From: Nocardia fusca NBRC 14340
GTDB taxonomy: Bacteria; Actinomycetota; Actinomycetes; Mycobacteriales; Mycobacteriaceae
NCBI RefSeq assembly: GCF_001618425.1
Contig: NZ_BDCU01000022.1
Location: 124,001 to 188,000, forward strand
Direction: 5' to 3'
Length of the DNA: 64,000 nucleotides
This document shows, one piece after another, positions 40,517 to 48,874 of this stretch; positions within the stretch are counted from its first letter, which is position 1; the number at the start of each line of letters is the position of its first letter. The notes under the pieces are model-generated. The model was not told where the DNA came from. It was given only the letters and a program-made list of their open reading frames with translations, and did not search any database. Position numbers and translations under genes: made by a program.

Positions 40517-41110
40517 TCAGTTCGACGACTGCGGGTAGATCATAATGGCACTCCGGTACAGCACCTGACCGATCGCGGCTTCCTTCTTGCCCGATTCGCC
40601 GAAATCCTCGAACGAGAGCCTGGTGCCGTCCGCGGCGGCGTAGTCGTGATAGGCGACAGTGCCCGAGGGGGTGAGGCCGGTGGTCGCCTCGCCGACGTAC
40701 TGGGCGCGCCCCGACTCGTCGAGCCGGAACGTCTTCCCGTCGTACTCGATCTCTTCCCCGCCCGCCGCCGGGACTCCCGGTGTCTCGGTCCACAGCACCA
40801 GCTCGAGATCCGGGTCCTCCTCCACCGACAACCATTTGCGGGTACCCCTCGCGGTATCCAGCAGATGCTCACTCCACTGGTAGCCGCCCTCTTTCAGGCG
40901 TAGCGAGCCACGGACGGTGTAGGTCTCGCCGAAGATGTCGACGATATCCCCCGCCTTCAGCGCCCGCGGATCACCACGCAACGCATCGGAATCCTTGTCG
41001 GCGAACGGATCCACGGGGCCGGCCGGGACGGCCGGCTCGTTCTTCTTCCGTACCAACAGGAACAACGCGACCCCCGCCACGACAAGCGCGACGACGAGCA
41101 GGACGAGCAA
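40517..41110 (-). CDS. DUF4178 membrane-anchored protein
   Basis: A 197-residue protein: an N-terminal membrane helix (LLVVALVVAGVALFLLV), a charged linker, then a DUF4178 domain with LKAGDIVDIFGETYTVRGSLRL, WSEHLLD and LSVEEDPDLELVLWTE. The start is uncertain. TTG 41110 is the first usual codon, but a strong GGGAGG site lies about 20 bases further upstream and would fit an initiation at an ATC codon (I-N-A-L-L). First gene of the row; the mycobacterial row has a DUF2617 gene (Rv2598) after it that is missing here. Counterpart of Rv2597. Confidence 0.8.
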   Translation of the reverse strand: MLVLLVVALVVAGVALFLLVRKKNEPAVPAGPVDPFADKDSDALRGDPRALKAGDIVDIFGETYTVRGSLRLKEGGYQWSEHLLDTARGTRKWLSVEEDPDLELVLWTETPGVPAAGGEEIEYDGKTFRLDESGRAQYVGEATTGLTPSGTVAYHDYAAADGTRLSFEDFGESGKKEAAIGQVLYRSAIMIYPQSSN

Positions 41111-41216
41111 CAGCGCGTTGATGGTGGCCTCCCTCTGACGGTCTCAGCGGAGACTAACACCCGCCACCGCGGCGTTGCGGTCGGCCGAGCGCGAATGACG
41201 CGCTCGGCCGGTCGGA

Positions 41217-43526
41217 TCACGCCTGCTTGGGCTCTTGCGGTGCCTGGACCGAAGGTGGTGCCTGCGGCGTCTCGAGGGTGACCTTCGGTTCCGGCAACTC
41301 CGTCGGTGCGCCGGGAGCCTGCACGTCGGCCTCCCCCAGGCCCTGTGGGCGGAGGAACTGCACGAATTTGCCGTGGCCCAGGTTGTCGAGATCGCCGTTC
41401 TGGTCCAGCCGGGTGAGAACTCCGTCCTTCCAGTACTGCGGACCCGTCCCGTCGTTGATCACGACGGCACTGTGGTTCTCCCACCTGATCACGTCACCCG
41501 TCTTCAAATCTCCCTGCACGGCTTCCCAGGTACCGCCCATGTCCTGCGAGGCCTGCGTGCCCTCGTAGGCGGTGAACGCGTTGAGCGCCGGGTTTCCCTG
41601 CTGCCGTGTCAGCGCGTCGGAAACCGCCTGCGGCACCTGGATGGTGGTCTTACCGTCGGGCATCTTGTAGTCGACCATCGCGCCGGGCGTGGTCACCACC
41701 GGCGGAGCACCGGTATCGGTGGGCGCGGTGACGGCCGGCTGCGCGCCGGGGCCCTGATCGGTCGCTCCAGGAACAACACCCGGCGACGGCTGGCCGGGAG
41801 CGGGAACCTCGCGACCCTGACCGCGGGGATCGTCCTTGCCCTTGTCCTTGTCCTTGTCCTTGTCGTCTTTGTCCTTACCGTCCGCACCCGCCGGGTTCCC
41901 GCCGTTCGCCAGTTGGGAAAGCAGCGGGATCATCGCGAGGCTGCTCATATCCGGAGCACCGCTGGTCGGCGAGGACTGGACAGCGGGCTGAGCCTGGGTG
42001 GCGCCACCGGTGTTCTGGCCACCGGCGACGGGTTGCCCGGTCACACCGGACGGGGACTGCTCCCCGTCGGTACCGGTGGTATCGGAACCATCCGTCGGCT
42101 TCTTGGTCGAGTCACCCAAGATCTGGTCGTACTGCTTGTCCAGATCCTTCAGCGCATCATCCGCGTTGACCGGAGTATTCGCAGGCGTATTGGCGGGGGT
42201 GTTCACCGGAGTATTGACCGGAGTATTGACCGGAGTGTTCACCGGGGTGTTGACCGGAGTGTTCGCGGGCGTGTTGGCAGGAGTGTTCGCGGGCGTGTTG
42301 GCAGGAGTGTTCGCGGGCGTGTTGGCAGGAGTGTTCGCACCGGGCTTTTCCGACTTCGGATCGTTGCCTGCGTGCCATTCGCCGTCATCAATATATTTCT
42401 TCGCTTCCTTATTATCCTTGGCGAGCTCCTCCATATCCTTGACATACTGATTCACCCGGTCGGTGCAATCGACCACACCACGGCGTATTATCTCGTAGAG
42501 TTCCAACTCCTCGATATGATCCTGAATACCGATATCTGCCAGGTCCTTATCCTTGTCCTCCTTCTTCAATTTTTCATTTACAACTTCTTCCGCCGGGGTG
42601 AGCGCGCCGGAATAGGTTCCTTTCAGAGTCTTCTCGTCTTCTTTGAACGTGTACTTACCCGTAAGACTGAGGGCCATGGCCGCGTTTATGTCCTGAACCT
42701 TGTCGAACACCTCTTTGTACGCTTCATGGTTGTGGCGATCGATGGTCAGGACGGTATCCCCGAACTCCTTGTCGATCTTCTCCCAATCTCCCAGCATCTC
42801 ACCCATCAGGAAATTGGCTTCCCGCTCGCCATCGGCCGTCTGACCCTCACCACCGATATACTTTTGAATGAATGCCGCGTCGAGGTTGTCGTTCAGGTTG
42901 TTGTTTTTCTTACCGTCGGTCTCCAGAAGTTTTTCCGGTTTGTTTATATCGCCGGTTCCCATTTGCCGACTCAACCACCTCAACTGGATGTTGGCGAGGT
43001 TGATGGCGTCCACCAATTTCGACGAAGGTCCTACACCGAGTTCAGCGGAGGGCGTCTCGATTCTCAGTGGGAAATCTTTGTAGTCGGCGAACAGGTACTC
43101 GGTCTTGTTACCGTCTTTATCTTTGTCGTCTTTGTCCTGAAAATATATGCCCTTGGAATCCGGCGGTTTGTAATCTGCGCCGTAAGTATCGGTTATCGAA
43201 CGAGGATCATCATCTTTTCTCCTCTTGTCCTTATCGGCGCCGTAGATATTGACATTTACGTTTGCGGTGTTTCCGTCATTATCCGCATCCTGAGACTCCG
43301 TCTTTACTGTCTTTTTCTCGTACGCCTCACCGTCTGACGTGACCAGAAACTTCGATTCGCCGGCCTTGAAGGTATCGATCAGGACGGGCTGCTGAGTCCA
43401 AGGGTCGACCTGATAGAGCTTGACCTCACCACCGACTTTGTCCTGCGCGTAGTAATATCCCGATGTGGGCTGCGAATCCGGCGTCTTACGTTCGCCATCT
43501 TTTGTGTATACGTAGTAATCGGTCAT
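41217..43526 (-). CDS. Large repeat-bearing ESX-type secreted protein
   Basis: A 769-residue protein with no signal peptide or membrane helix. Parts in order: an N-terminal beta region (TDYYVYTKDGERKTPDSQP); a helical, lysine/aspartate-rich body from about 150 to 390 with an ESX-like helical pair; a stretch of 14 NTPA/NTPV tetrapeptides near 398-453; a Gln/Pro/Gly-rich linker with a KDKDKDKGKDD patch; and a C-terminal domain (about 625-740) with GDLKTGDVIRWENHSAVVINDG, which resembles an NlpC/CHAP-like or a processing domain. The first half has visibly more A and T than its neighbours, which suggests transfer. The three small genes upstream look like its ESX helpers. I infer a secreted surface protein or effector; no toxin motif is certain. 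Confidence 0.75.
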   Translation of the reverse strand: MTDYYVYTKDGERKTPDSQPTSGYYYAQDKVGGEVKLYQVDPWTQQPVLIDTFKAGESKFLVTSDGEAYEKKTVKTESQDADNDGNTANVNVNIYGADKDKRRKDDDPRSITDTYGADYKPPDSKGIYFQDKDDKDKDGNKTEYLFADYKDFPLRIETPSAELGVGPSSKLVDAINLANIQLRWLSRQMGTGDINKPEKLLETDGKKNNNLNDNLDAAFIQKYIGGEGQTADGEREANFLMGEMLGDWEKIDKEFGDTVLTIDRHNHEAYKEVFDKVQDINAAMALSLTGKYTFKEDEKTLKGTYSGALTPAEEVVNEKLKKEDKDKDLADIGIQDHIEELELYEIIRRGVVDCTDRVNQYVKDMEELAKDNKEAKKYIDDGEWHAGNDPKSEKPGANTPANTPANTPANTPANTPANTPANTPVNTPVNTPVNTPVNTPVNTPANTPANTPVNADDALKDLDKQYDQILGDSTKKPTDGSDTTGTDGEQSPSGVTGQPVAGGQNTGGATQAQPAVQSSPTSGAPDMSSLAMIPLLSQLANGGNPAGADGKDKDDKDKDKDKGKDDPRGQGREVPAPGQPSPGVVPGATDQGPGAQPAVTAPTDTGAPPVVTTPGAMVDYKMPDGKTTIQVPQAVSDALTRQQGNPALNAFTAYEGTQASQDMGGTWEAVQGDLKTGDVIRWENHSAVVINDGTGPQYWKDGVLTRLDQNGDLDNLGHGKFVQFLRPQGLGEADVQAPGAPTELPEPKVTLETPQAPPSVQAPQEPKQA
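42168..42335 (-). repeat. Tandem 12-base repeat, 14 units
   Basis: Fourteen units of 12 bases encode NTPA (8 units) and NTPV (6 units). Codon use varies a little between units, so it is an old repeat kept by selection or slippage, not a recent single expansion. Confidence 0.9.
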
Positions 43527-43634
43527 CCGACCCCCTAAAGATCGACGATTGCGCCGTTGATACCACCGTCAACCGCTCGCCGAAGCCCGGTTACACGGAC
43601 ATCGCGATCGGTGAAAGCCACCTGAGCAATATGC

Positions 43635-43943
43635 TCAGGTTTCCCGGGGAATCCCGGCGCCGCCATCGGTATCGGTGTGCTCGAAATGTGCGGCCCCGCG
43701 ATAGCCGATATCGCCCGCACCCTGGACCCGGTCGGCGAACGCTGTCAGGCCCAGCCGACGAGCCTCACGCCGTGCGCGCACGGCGTGCACAGCGGCATCG
43801 GCACCGAAGCCCGCGCCCGAGCGCAGTCGATCCGCGTAGTCGGGATCCGCCTCGGCATGATCGAGGACGCCGGGAACAATCCGATGCTTTCCGTCCGCAC
43901 GGGAGCGGATATCATCCGGAGTCTGGTCGAAGTTCGCCACCAT
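43635..43943 (-). CDS. Small ESX-associated protein (DUF2563-like)
   Basis: A 102-residue protein resembling the small DUF2563-type ESX-associated proteins: an N-terminal acidic stretch, the GAGFGADAAVHAVRARREARRLGL helix (core FGADAAVHAVRARREARRL), then a D-R-V-Q-G-A-G-D-I-G-Y-R region. It has a single long helix pair, no export signal, and lies between a DUF2694-like gene and the large protein. ATG 43943 is preferred over the TTG at 43979. I infer a heterodimer partner or chaperone for type VII export. Confidence 0.55.
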   Translation of the reverse strand: MVANFDQTPDDIRSRADGKHRIVPGVLDHAEADPDYADRLRSGAGFGADAAVHAVRARREARRLGLTAFADRVQGAGDIGYRGAAHFEHTDTDGGAGIPRET

Positions 43944-44042
43944 CCCGCTGGATCCTTTCTTGTCACACTCGCAGGCCAATTGTCTTACATTCCCACAACC
44001 GGGGAGGGTGATACGACGAAGAGCCCTGGTGACGAGGCCGAA

Positions 44043-44381
44043 TCAGTGCTGATCACTGAACTCGGCCGCCTCCGCTCGACGGTAGTCCGCTTCACTCGGC
44101 AGCCCGCGTGCATCCGCCGCGTGCGGCAGCATTCCATTGTCGAGCAGCACTCGACGTCGCCCGACCTCGGACTTCATCCGTGCGAGGCGAGCCAACCGGA
44201 CGATTTCAGCTGCAAGCCAGGCATCCGACTGCTCAACGATCTCATCACTCAGGTGCAGTCCGACGATGACGCCTGCCGCATCGCACGCTACTCCGACCGA
44301 ATAGTCCGGATTGAAAACCTCGAAGATTCGCTCCCGGGGCGACGGGGCCGTCGAGGAGCCGTATGCATCCACGGAACTCAC
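44043..44381 (-). CDS. DUF2694-like ESX-associated protein
   Basis: A 112-residue protein. The body (FEVFNPDYSVGVACDAAGVIVGLHLSDEIV, core DYSVGVACDAAGVIVGLHL, then WLAAEIVRLARLARMKSE) follows the pattern of small mycobacterial ESX proteins of the DUF2694/EspH-like kind: a beta hairpin with V-x-L followed by an I-x-x-x-A helix. GTG 44381 is used; GTG 44372 is possible. The next gene on this strand is the small ESX protein. Confidence 0.55.
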   Translation of the reverse strand: MSSVDAYGSSTAPSPRERIFEVFNPDYSVGVACDAAGVIVGLHLSDEIVEQSDAWLAAEIVRLARLARMKSEVGRRRVLLDNGMLPHAADARGLPSEADYRRAEAAEFSDQH

Positions 44382-44424
44382 CCCCGGCTTGACACGGTGG
44401 CCGAACCGGACGGCCGACCATCGC

Positions 44425-44760
44425 CTAGGTGCGACGGGGTACCCATGGCGCCTCGGGCATATCAGGCAGGACGGTTTCCGCGATGACCATCTTGTGCTGG
44501 CGCGCGGCGTCGAGCGTACTTTCTCTGATGGCGGCCATGATGTCGGCGGCCAGTTCCCGGCTGTCCGTCGAGTGCGCAATCGTGCCGGGCGCGATGTACA
44601 TATCCGTCAGCCGGAGCGTCCCGTCGACTTCCGGGATCACCCGGCCACTCGGAGAGGGCCGACGAGCGCGGATTCGGTGCACCCGCTCCAGCATATCGGC
44701 AAGGGCGTGCGCGAGCGCGCGCCCTTGCGCGAGTACCTGGACGGTCTCCGGGTTCCTCAC
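44425..44760 (-). CDS. YbaB/EbfC-like small protein
   Basis: A 111-residue protein with a long N-terminal helix (VQVLAQGRALAHALADMLER) and a C-terminal half (ELAADIMAAIRESTLDAARQHKM, core DIMAAIRESTLDAARQH) that matches the YbaB/EbfC family, whose members bind DNA or act as ESX chaperones (EspL type). GTG start at 44760. First gene of the four-gene row, so its promoter should lie in the 44.8-45.1 kb gap. Confidence 0.65.
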   Translation of the reverse strand: MRNPETVQVLAQGRALAHALADMLERVHRIRARRPSPSGRVIPEVDGTLRLTDMYIAPGTIAHSTDSRELAADIMAAIRESTLDAARQHKMVIAETVLPDMPEAPWVPRRT

Positions 44761-45180
44761 TCCGAATCACCGGGCGATCGCTGGACTCGCCGCCCGACAG
44801 GCGAAGTCGAACTTGCCGACGCCATCGTCACTACTCCTCCGGAAGCAGGCGCGGCGTCAGCGCTCGGCAAACCAGACGGCAACAACTGCGACAATGCTCC
44901 TCCTCCCGCCTACTGGGGCCATCCAAATCTTCCACATCGATGAGCAGTTATCACTGCTGGGAAGCTTCCCGGGCGCTCTGGACAGATCGCACGAGCGCAG
45001 GCCGCCTGCCGAGCCGAAACATCAGACCTCGTCACCAGCGCGCGGCCAGGGCTCTGGACAGGTGCGACGCCGGCGTTCGCCCGACAAGTTGCGGCTCCAA
45101 CGCCGGCCGACACGACCGATGTGATCGTGCCGCCGACGTTGCCACATCACGGCCGGCAAGCGCTCGACCGGTAGATGCAT
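44761..45180. other. Gene-poor stretch between two minus-strand genes
   Basis: These 420 bases hold only overlapping open frames on both strands without motif or ribosome site. One forward frame from about 44980 (GQIARAQAACRAETSDLV) reads like protein but has no start. I would expect the promoter of the YbaB-led operon here but cannot point to a clear -35/-10 pair. Confidence 0.4.
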
Positions 45181-45858
45181 TTACGTCTGTCCCGGTTTCG
45201 ACGCTGTGACCATGCCGGTCATATGACTGCTGGTGGCGTACTCGACCTCGACGAATCCCGCCGCGCGCAACAACGAGGTGTAGCGGCGGATATCGACCGC
45301 GTCGAAGGGGTCACCGCCACCGTGCCGACGTGCGGATCGGCTGAACAAGAAGCGCATCCACCGGGTCGGGTGGGCGTCGGCGAGTAGCAACCGACCCCCC
45401 GGCCGCAGAACCCGCCACATCTCGGAGATCGCTGCTGCGCGGTGCTCCTCGGGAATGTGGTGCATTACGAAGGTGCACGTCACCACATCGACGGAAGCGT
45501 CCGGCAGCGGTAGATCCTGCGCCGGGGCCTGGATATAGCGGTGATTCGGACGGTCGTCGTGACGCTGGTTGTAGGCGACGGCCGCGGCGGACGGGTCGAT
45601 ACCCGCTACGCTGCCCCGCGCCCCGACCCGGGCGCCGAGGGCGCGGACGAGTTTGCCCGGCCCGCATCCGATATCGACGGCATCGTCTCCCGGGCCTACC
45701 CCGCTCATCCGGACCAGTTCGGCGAGCAGTCGGCGGTGCCGGCCGAGAAACCACACCGCGGTGAACAGGTTGTAGCGGCGCATACCCGCGATGACCAGGC
45801 CGGTCCCTGGGTCGTCGACGAACATGGGTGTACGGGCTGATGTAGTGGAAGAAGTCAT
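45181..45858 (-). CDS. SAM-dependent methyltransferase (UbiE-like)
   Basis: A 225-residue class I methyltransferase. SAM motifs are DAVDIGCGPGKLVRALGARVG (core VDIGCGPGKLVRALG), GIDPSAAAVAYNQR, QDLPLPDASVDVVTCTFVMHHI and LRPGGRLLLADAHP. The opening MRRYNLFTAVWFLGRHRRL resembles UbiE/COQ5 relatives that modify small lipophilic acceptors. ATG 45858 gives a normal length. It is divergent from the TetR gene at 45975, which probably represses it; the 116 bases between hold no obvious palindrome. Confidence 0.9.
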   Translation of the reverse strand: MTSSTTSARTPMFVDDPGTGLVIAGMRRYNLFTAVWFLGRHRRLLAELVRMSGVGPGDDAVDIGCGPGKLVRALGARVGARGSVAGIDPSAAAVAYNQRHDDRPNHRYIQAPAQDLPLPDASVDVVTCTFVMHHIPEEHRAAAISEMWRVLRPGGRLLLADAHPTRWMRFLFSRSARRHGGGDPFDAVDIRRYTSLLRAAGFVEVEYATSSHMTGMVTASKPGQT

Positions 45859-45974
45859 GGTTTCATCGTCTGCGGTCGCCCCGGTGTCGACCAGGATCAG
45901 TACCGGCGGATCCGTCCGTTTCCGCACAGATCCGCGAATACTGTCCGATCCGCGCCGGGCAGAGAGGAGAGGCC

Positions 45975-46517
45975 GTGGAGGAACCGGACCGCCGGGTCCG
46001 CCGGACCCGTAACGCCCTGCACCGGGCGCTCATCGAACTGATGATGGAACGGCCCTACGACCGCGTCACCGTCAGCGACGTGATCGCGCGGGCCGATGTC
46101 GGGCGGTCCACCTTCTACGCCCACTACCGCGACAAGGACGATCTGCTGGTGGTGAGCTGCGCCGAGCATCTTCGTGCGGAGATCGCCCGCTCACCCGATC
46201 GGGGCGGATGGGCGCCGGTCCGGGTGATGCTGGCGCTCGCCGCCGGATACCCGCAGGTGTACCAGCCGCTGATCGGCCCCAAGGCGTCCAGCACCGCGCT
46301 GCGCGGTTATCGGCACAGTGTCGCCACGATCCTGCGTGAACATTTCGCCGAGCGGTCCGGTGCGGAACTCGACGATCTCGGCGTGACGACCCTGTCGTGG
46401 GCCCTCGTCGGGCTGCTCACCGCGGTCACCGATCCCGCGGCTCCCGTCGCACCCGATGCGGCGTGGCGGCATTTCGAATCGCACTACCTGAACCGGCCGC
46501 CGGACCCGCCTTCGTGA
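45975..46517 (+). CDS. TetR-family regulator
   Basis: A 180-residue TetR protein with a clear helix-turn-helix (VSDVIARADVGRSTFYAHYRDKDDL) and a shortened C-terminal domain ending WRHFESHYL. This pattern (R-R-T-R-N-A-L-H-R-A-L-I-E-L at the start) is that of the TetR_C-type regulators often paired with methyltransferases or drug pumps. GTG start with an AGAGGAGAGG site. Divergent from the methyltransferase, its likely target. Confidence 0.9.
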   Translation: MEEPDRRVRRTRNALHRALIELMMERPYDRVTVSDVIARADVGRSTFYAHYRDKDDLLVVSCAEHLRAEIARSPDRGGWAPVRVMLALAAGYPQVYQPLIGPKASSTALRGYRHSVATILREHFAERSGAELDDLGVTTLSWALVGLLTAVTDPAAPVAPDAAWRHFESHYLNRPPDPPS

Positions 46518-46547
46518 AATCAGGTCGGGCCTCGTGAAATCGGGTCG
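46512..46547 (+). repeat. Short tandem repeat after TetR gene
   Basis: TCGTGAAATCAGGTCG and TCGTGAAATCGGGTCG, 20 bases apart, with one difference. They cover the TetR stop codon and the following bases and probably arose by slippage. Confidence 0.6.
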
Positions 46548-46677
46548 ACAAAAGAAAACGGGCCCCGGCCGCAGTGGCGGTAGAGACCCGTTCCGGGCCG
46601 ATGGGATCACCCGGGCAGGGCCCGGTCGGCTTCTTCACGATCCCGAGCCGACCGCGCCTACCTCGTCTCGGCCTCGG

Positions 46678-47370
46678 TCAGGCCGTCGCGCGGCTGATCG
46701 TGACCCGGGCACCGATCAGCGCGGCCAGGGCGAGCACGGCCGGCAGCACCACCATCGGCACCAGCCGGGGCGCGTCGACGAACCAGGAACCCACCGCGGG
46801 CCACCACCGCTGCCACGTCACCAGGATGGCGGCGAGCCCGCCGACGAGCAGGAAGACCGTACCGGCCGTGTAGAGGCCGGTGACCCGCCAGCGCTGGTAG
46901 ACCGCGCCGAGGAAGAGACTGACACAGGCGACCAACCCCAGGAACGCCGCGTAGGTGGCCAACTGGATCAGCCGATTGTCGGTGAAATGGCCCGGCAGGC
47001 CGAACATCTCCATCCGCACACCCCACCCGCCGGTGTGGTCCTCGACAATGGCCAGCACCCACAGCAGCAGGGCGGTTCCGAGCACCTGCACGGCACCGAC
47101 CAGGGCGGTGGCGTTGAAGAAGTCGCGGCGGGTGACGCCGAGGCCGAGGGCGAAGGGGAAGGTCTGGGTCATCGCGCCCATGTAGAAGGCCATGGTCACA
47201 CCGAGGATCGAGTAGACGCTGCCGGTTGTGTTCGACTCGGTCGGGTCGAGGAGGGCGAAGATCACCCATGGGATCACGAAGGCGGCGACGAGGATCGCCA
47301 GCGGCCAGGCGATCAGCAGCGGCCAGGCCACCGTGTGGATCCGGGACACAGCGAGAGCGCGGGCGATCAT
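46678..47370 (-). CDS. ABC transporter permease
   Basis: A 230-residue membrane protein with six hydrophobic segments (among them LLIAWPLAILVAAFVIPWVIF and LVACVSLFLGAVY) and the ABC-2-like coupling stretch LGLGVTRRDFFNATAL between segments two and three. It would form a homodimer channel with the ATPase encoded just before it. The start at 47370 overlaps the ATPase stop as ATGA. The longer frame that begins at 48423 is only a read-through of other genes. Substrate unknown; GntR-linked pairs of this kind often export antimicrobial peptides or respond to wall stress. Confidence 0.85.
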   Translation of the reverse strand: MIARALAVSRIHTVAWPLLIAWPLAILVAAFVIPWVIFALLDPTESNTTGSVYSILGVTMAFYMGAMTQTFPFALGLGVTRRDFFNATALVGAVQVLGTALLLWVLAIVEDHTGGWGVRMEMFGLPGHFTDNRLIQLATYAAFLGLVACVSLFLGAVYQRWRVTGLYTAGTVFLLVGGLAAILVTWQRWWPAVGSWFVDAPRLVPMVVLPAVLALAALIGARVTISRATA

Positions 47371-48284
47371 GAGATTTCCTTGCCGTGCAGGGGTGTGGTT
47401 TCGACGATGAATTGCTGCAACGAGACCGGTTCCACCAGCAGTCCCAGGGTTTTCGCGTGCCGGGTGTCGGTGGCGTTGTCGGTGGTGCGCAGCAGCACCC
47501 GGCTCTGGGTGCCCAGGGATTCGCGGCGCAATTCCGGCCTGCCCGCGACGAAACGATCGATATCGGGGGTCGGCCCGGAGACCGTGAGAGCGCCGTCGCG
47601 TATCTCGTCGGCGGACGCGTCGGCGACGAGCCGGCCGCGGTCGATGAGCAGTACGTGTTCGAGCAGGTCGGCGACCTCGTCGATCAGATGGGTGGAGAGC
47701 ACGATCGTGCGCGGATATTCGGTGTAGTCGGCGAGCAGCCGGTCGTAGAAGAGTTGCCGGGCCACCGCGTCCAGGCCCAGGTACGGTTCGTCGAAGAAGG
47801 TCAGCGGGGCGCGGGAGGCGAGACCGACGATCACCCCGAGCGCGGAGGTCATCCCGCGGGAGAGCTTCTTCACTTTGCGGTCGGTGGGCAGATCGAAATC
47901 GCGCACGAGCTCGCGGGCGAAGTCCTCGTCCCAGTTCGGGAGCAGGTGCCGGGCCGCGTTCAGCACGTGCTTGACCTTGTAATCGGCCGGATAGGCCTGG
48001 CTTTCCTTGATGAACGACACCGACCGCAGCACCTCGGTGTTCTCGTGTGGCACCGCGCCGTTGATCCGGACCTCCCCGGATGTCTGGAACATCTGGCCGG
48101 TGAGCACCTGCATGAGCGTCGTCTTCCCGGCGCCGTTGCGGCCGAGCAGACCGTAGACGGTGTTCTCGCGCAGATCGAAGGTCACATCGTCGAGCGCGGT
48201 GACCGAACCGAAGCGCATGGTCACCCCGCGGACCCGGGCGAGTACCGCGTTGTCGAGTGCCGGATCGATGAAGGTGGTGTTCAT
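47367..48284 (-). CDS. ABC transporter ATP-binding protein
   Basis: A 305-residue ABC ATPase. Walker A GRNGAGKT at 48-55, a weak signature KLSRGMTSALG (LSRGM in place of LSGGQ), and Walker B LTFFDEPYLGLD, then STHLIDEVADL with the switch histidine. The 80-residue tail (DIDRFVAGRPELRRESLG) is family-typical for exporters of the bacitracin/antimicrobial-peptide type. Overlaps both the GntR stop upstream and the permease start downstream, so all three are made together. Confidence 0.95.
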   Translation of the reverse strand: MNTTFIDPALDNAVLARVRGVTMRFGSVTALDDVTFDLRENTVYGLLGRNGAGKTTLMQVLTGQMFQTSGEVRINGAVPHENTEVLRSVSFIKESQAYPADYKVKHVLNAARHLLPNWDEDFARELVRDFDLPTDRKVKKLSRGMTSALGVIVGLASRAPLTFFDEPYLGLDAVARQLFYDRLLADYTEYPRTIVLSTHLIDEVADLLEHVLLIDRGRLVADASADEIRDGALTVSGPTPDIDRFVAGRPELRRESLGTQSRVLLRTTDNATDTRHAKTLGLLVEPVSLQQFIVETTPLHGKEIS

Positions 48285-48643
48285 CGGGTCCCCTCCCGTT
48301 GGTCGAGCAGGGTCTTGAGTTCGTCGATGCCCATACCGAGCTTGTCGGCTTCGGCGATGAGCGGGTCGATGTACTGCTGGGCGAATCGCTCCTTGCGCCG
48401 CAGTCGCAACGCACCGCGCGCACCGGCGGTGACGAACATGCCGATCCCTCGTTTCTTGTACAGAATCCCGTCCGACACCAGCTGGTTCAGGCCTTTGGCC
48501 GCTGTCGCGGGGTTGATCCGATGGAAGGCCGCGAGCTCGTTCGACGACGGCGCCTGCGCCTCCTCGGGAAGCGACCCGTCGATGATCGAGTTCTCGACCA
48601 TCTCCGCGATCTGCAGGAAGAGCGGCTTACCGTCCGCGAGCAC
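48281..48643 (-). CDS. GntR-family regulator, YtrA type
   Basis: A 120-residue regulator with a winged helix (PLFLQIAEMVENSIIDGSLPEEAQAPSSNELAAFHRINPATAAKGLNQL, core PSSNELAAFHRINPATAAKGL) and only a short C-terminal helix for dimerisation, as in the YtrA subfamily that runs ABC-transporter operons. GTG start 48643; stop overlaps the ATPase start (ATGA). A perfect palindrome 26 bases upstream is the expected operator. Confidence 0.9.
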   Translation of the reverse strand: MLADGKPLFLQIAEMVENSIIDGSLPEEAQAPSSNELAAFHRINPATAAKGLNQLVSDGILYKKRGIGMFVTAGARGALRLRRKERFAQQYIDPLIAEADKLGMGIDELKTLLDQREGTR

Positions 48644-48668
48644 GGGTCCTCACCTTCCCTGGTTGAGT

Positions 48669-48692
48669 GGTTCATTACTCATGTAATGAACC
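48669..48692. promoter_or_regulatory. GntR/YtrA operator
   Basis: Ten-base arms GGTTCATTAC and GTAATGAACC, perfectly complementary, separated by TCAT. It lies directly upstream of the GntR-ABC operon, where a YtrA-type regulator would repress its own operon. Confidence 0.8.
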
Positions 48693-48874
48693 ATAGAGCC
48701 TGGGCTGGGTGCCGCGCAAGACGGAAGTCGGCCGTCGGCCGGCTCGAGCGCGCACGCAACCCCACCGGCAGCCGTGCCGCGACGACGACAGCAGCGGCAA
48801 TCCACACCGAAAACCCCTGGTGGCGTTACGGTGATCACGCGAATCCATCGGATCGACTGCCAGGGGGTCGAGAA

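Noticed and set aside
42168..42335. CRISPR array candidate
   Set aside because: The repeat is a 12-base in-frame coding repeat with no spacers.
41235..43337. 700-codon plus-strand frame over the repeat protein
   Set aside because: Antisense shadow, with Val/Gly repeat wording that only mirrors the NTPA units.
46678..48423. 581-codon frame joining permease and ATPase regions
   Set aside because: Its first 350 codons are an out-of-frame reading of the GntR and ATPase genes; only the last 230 codons are real.
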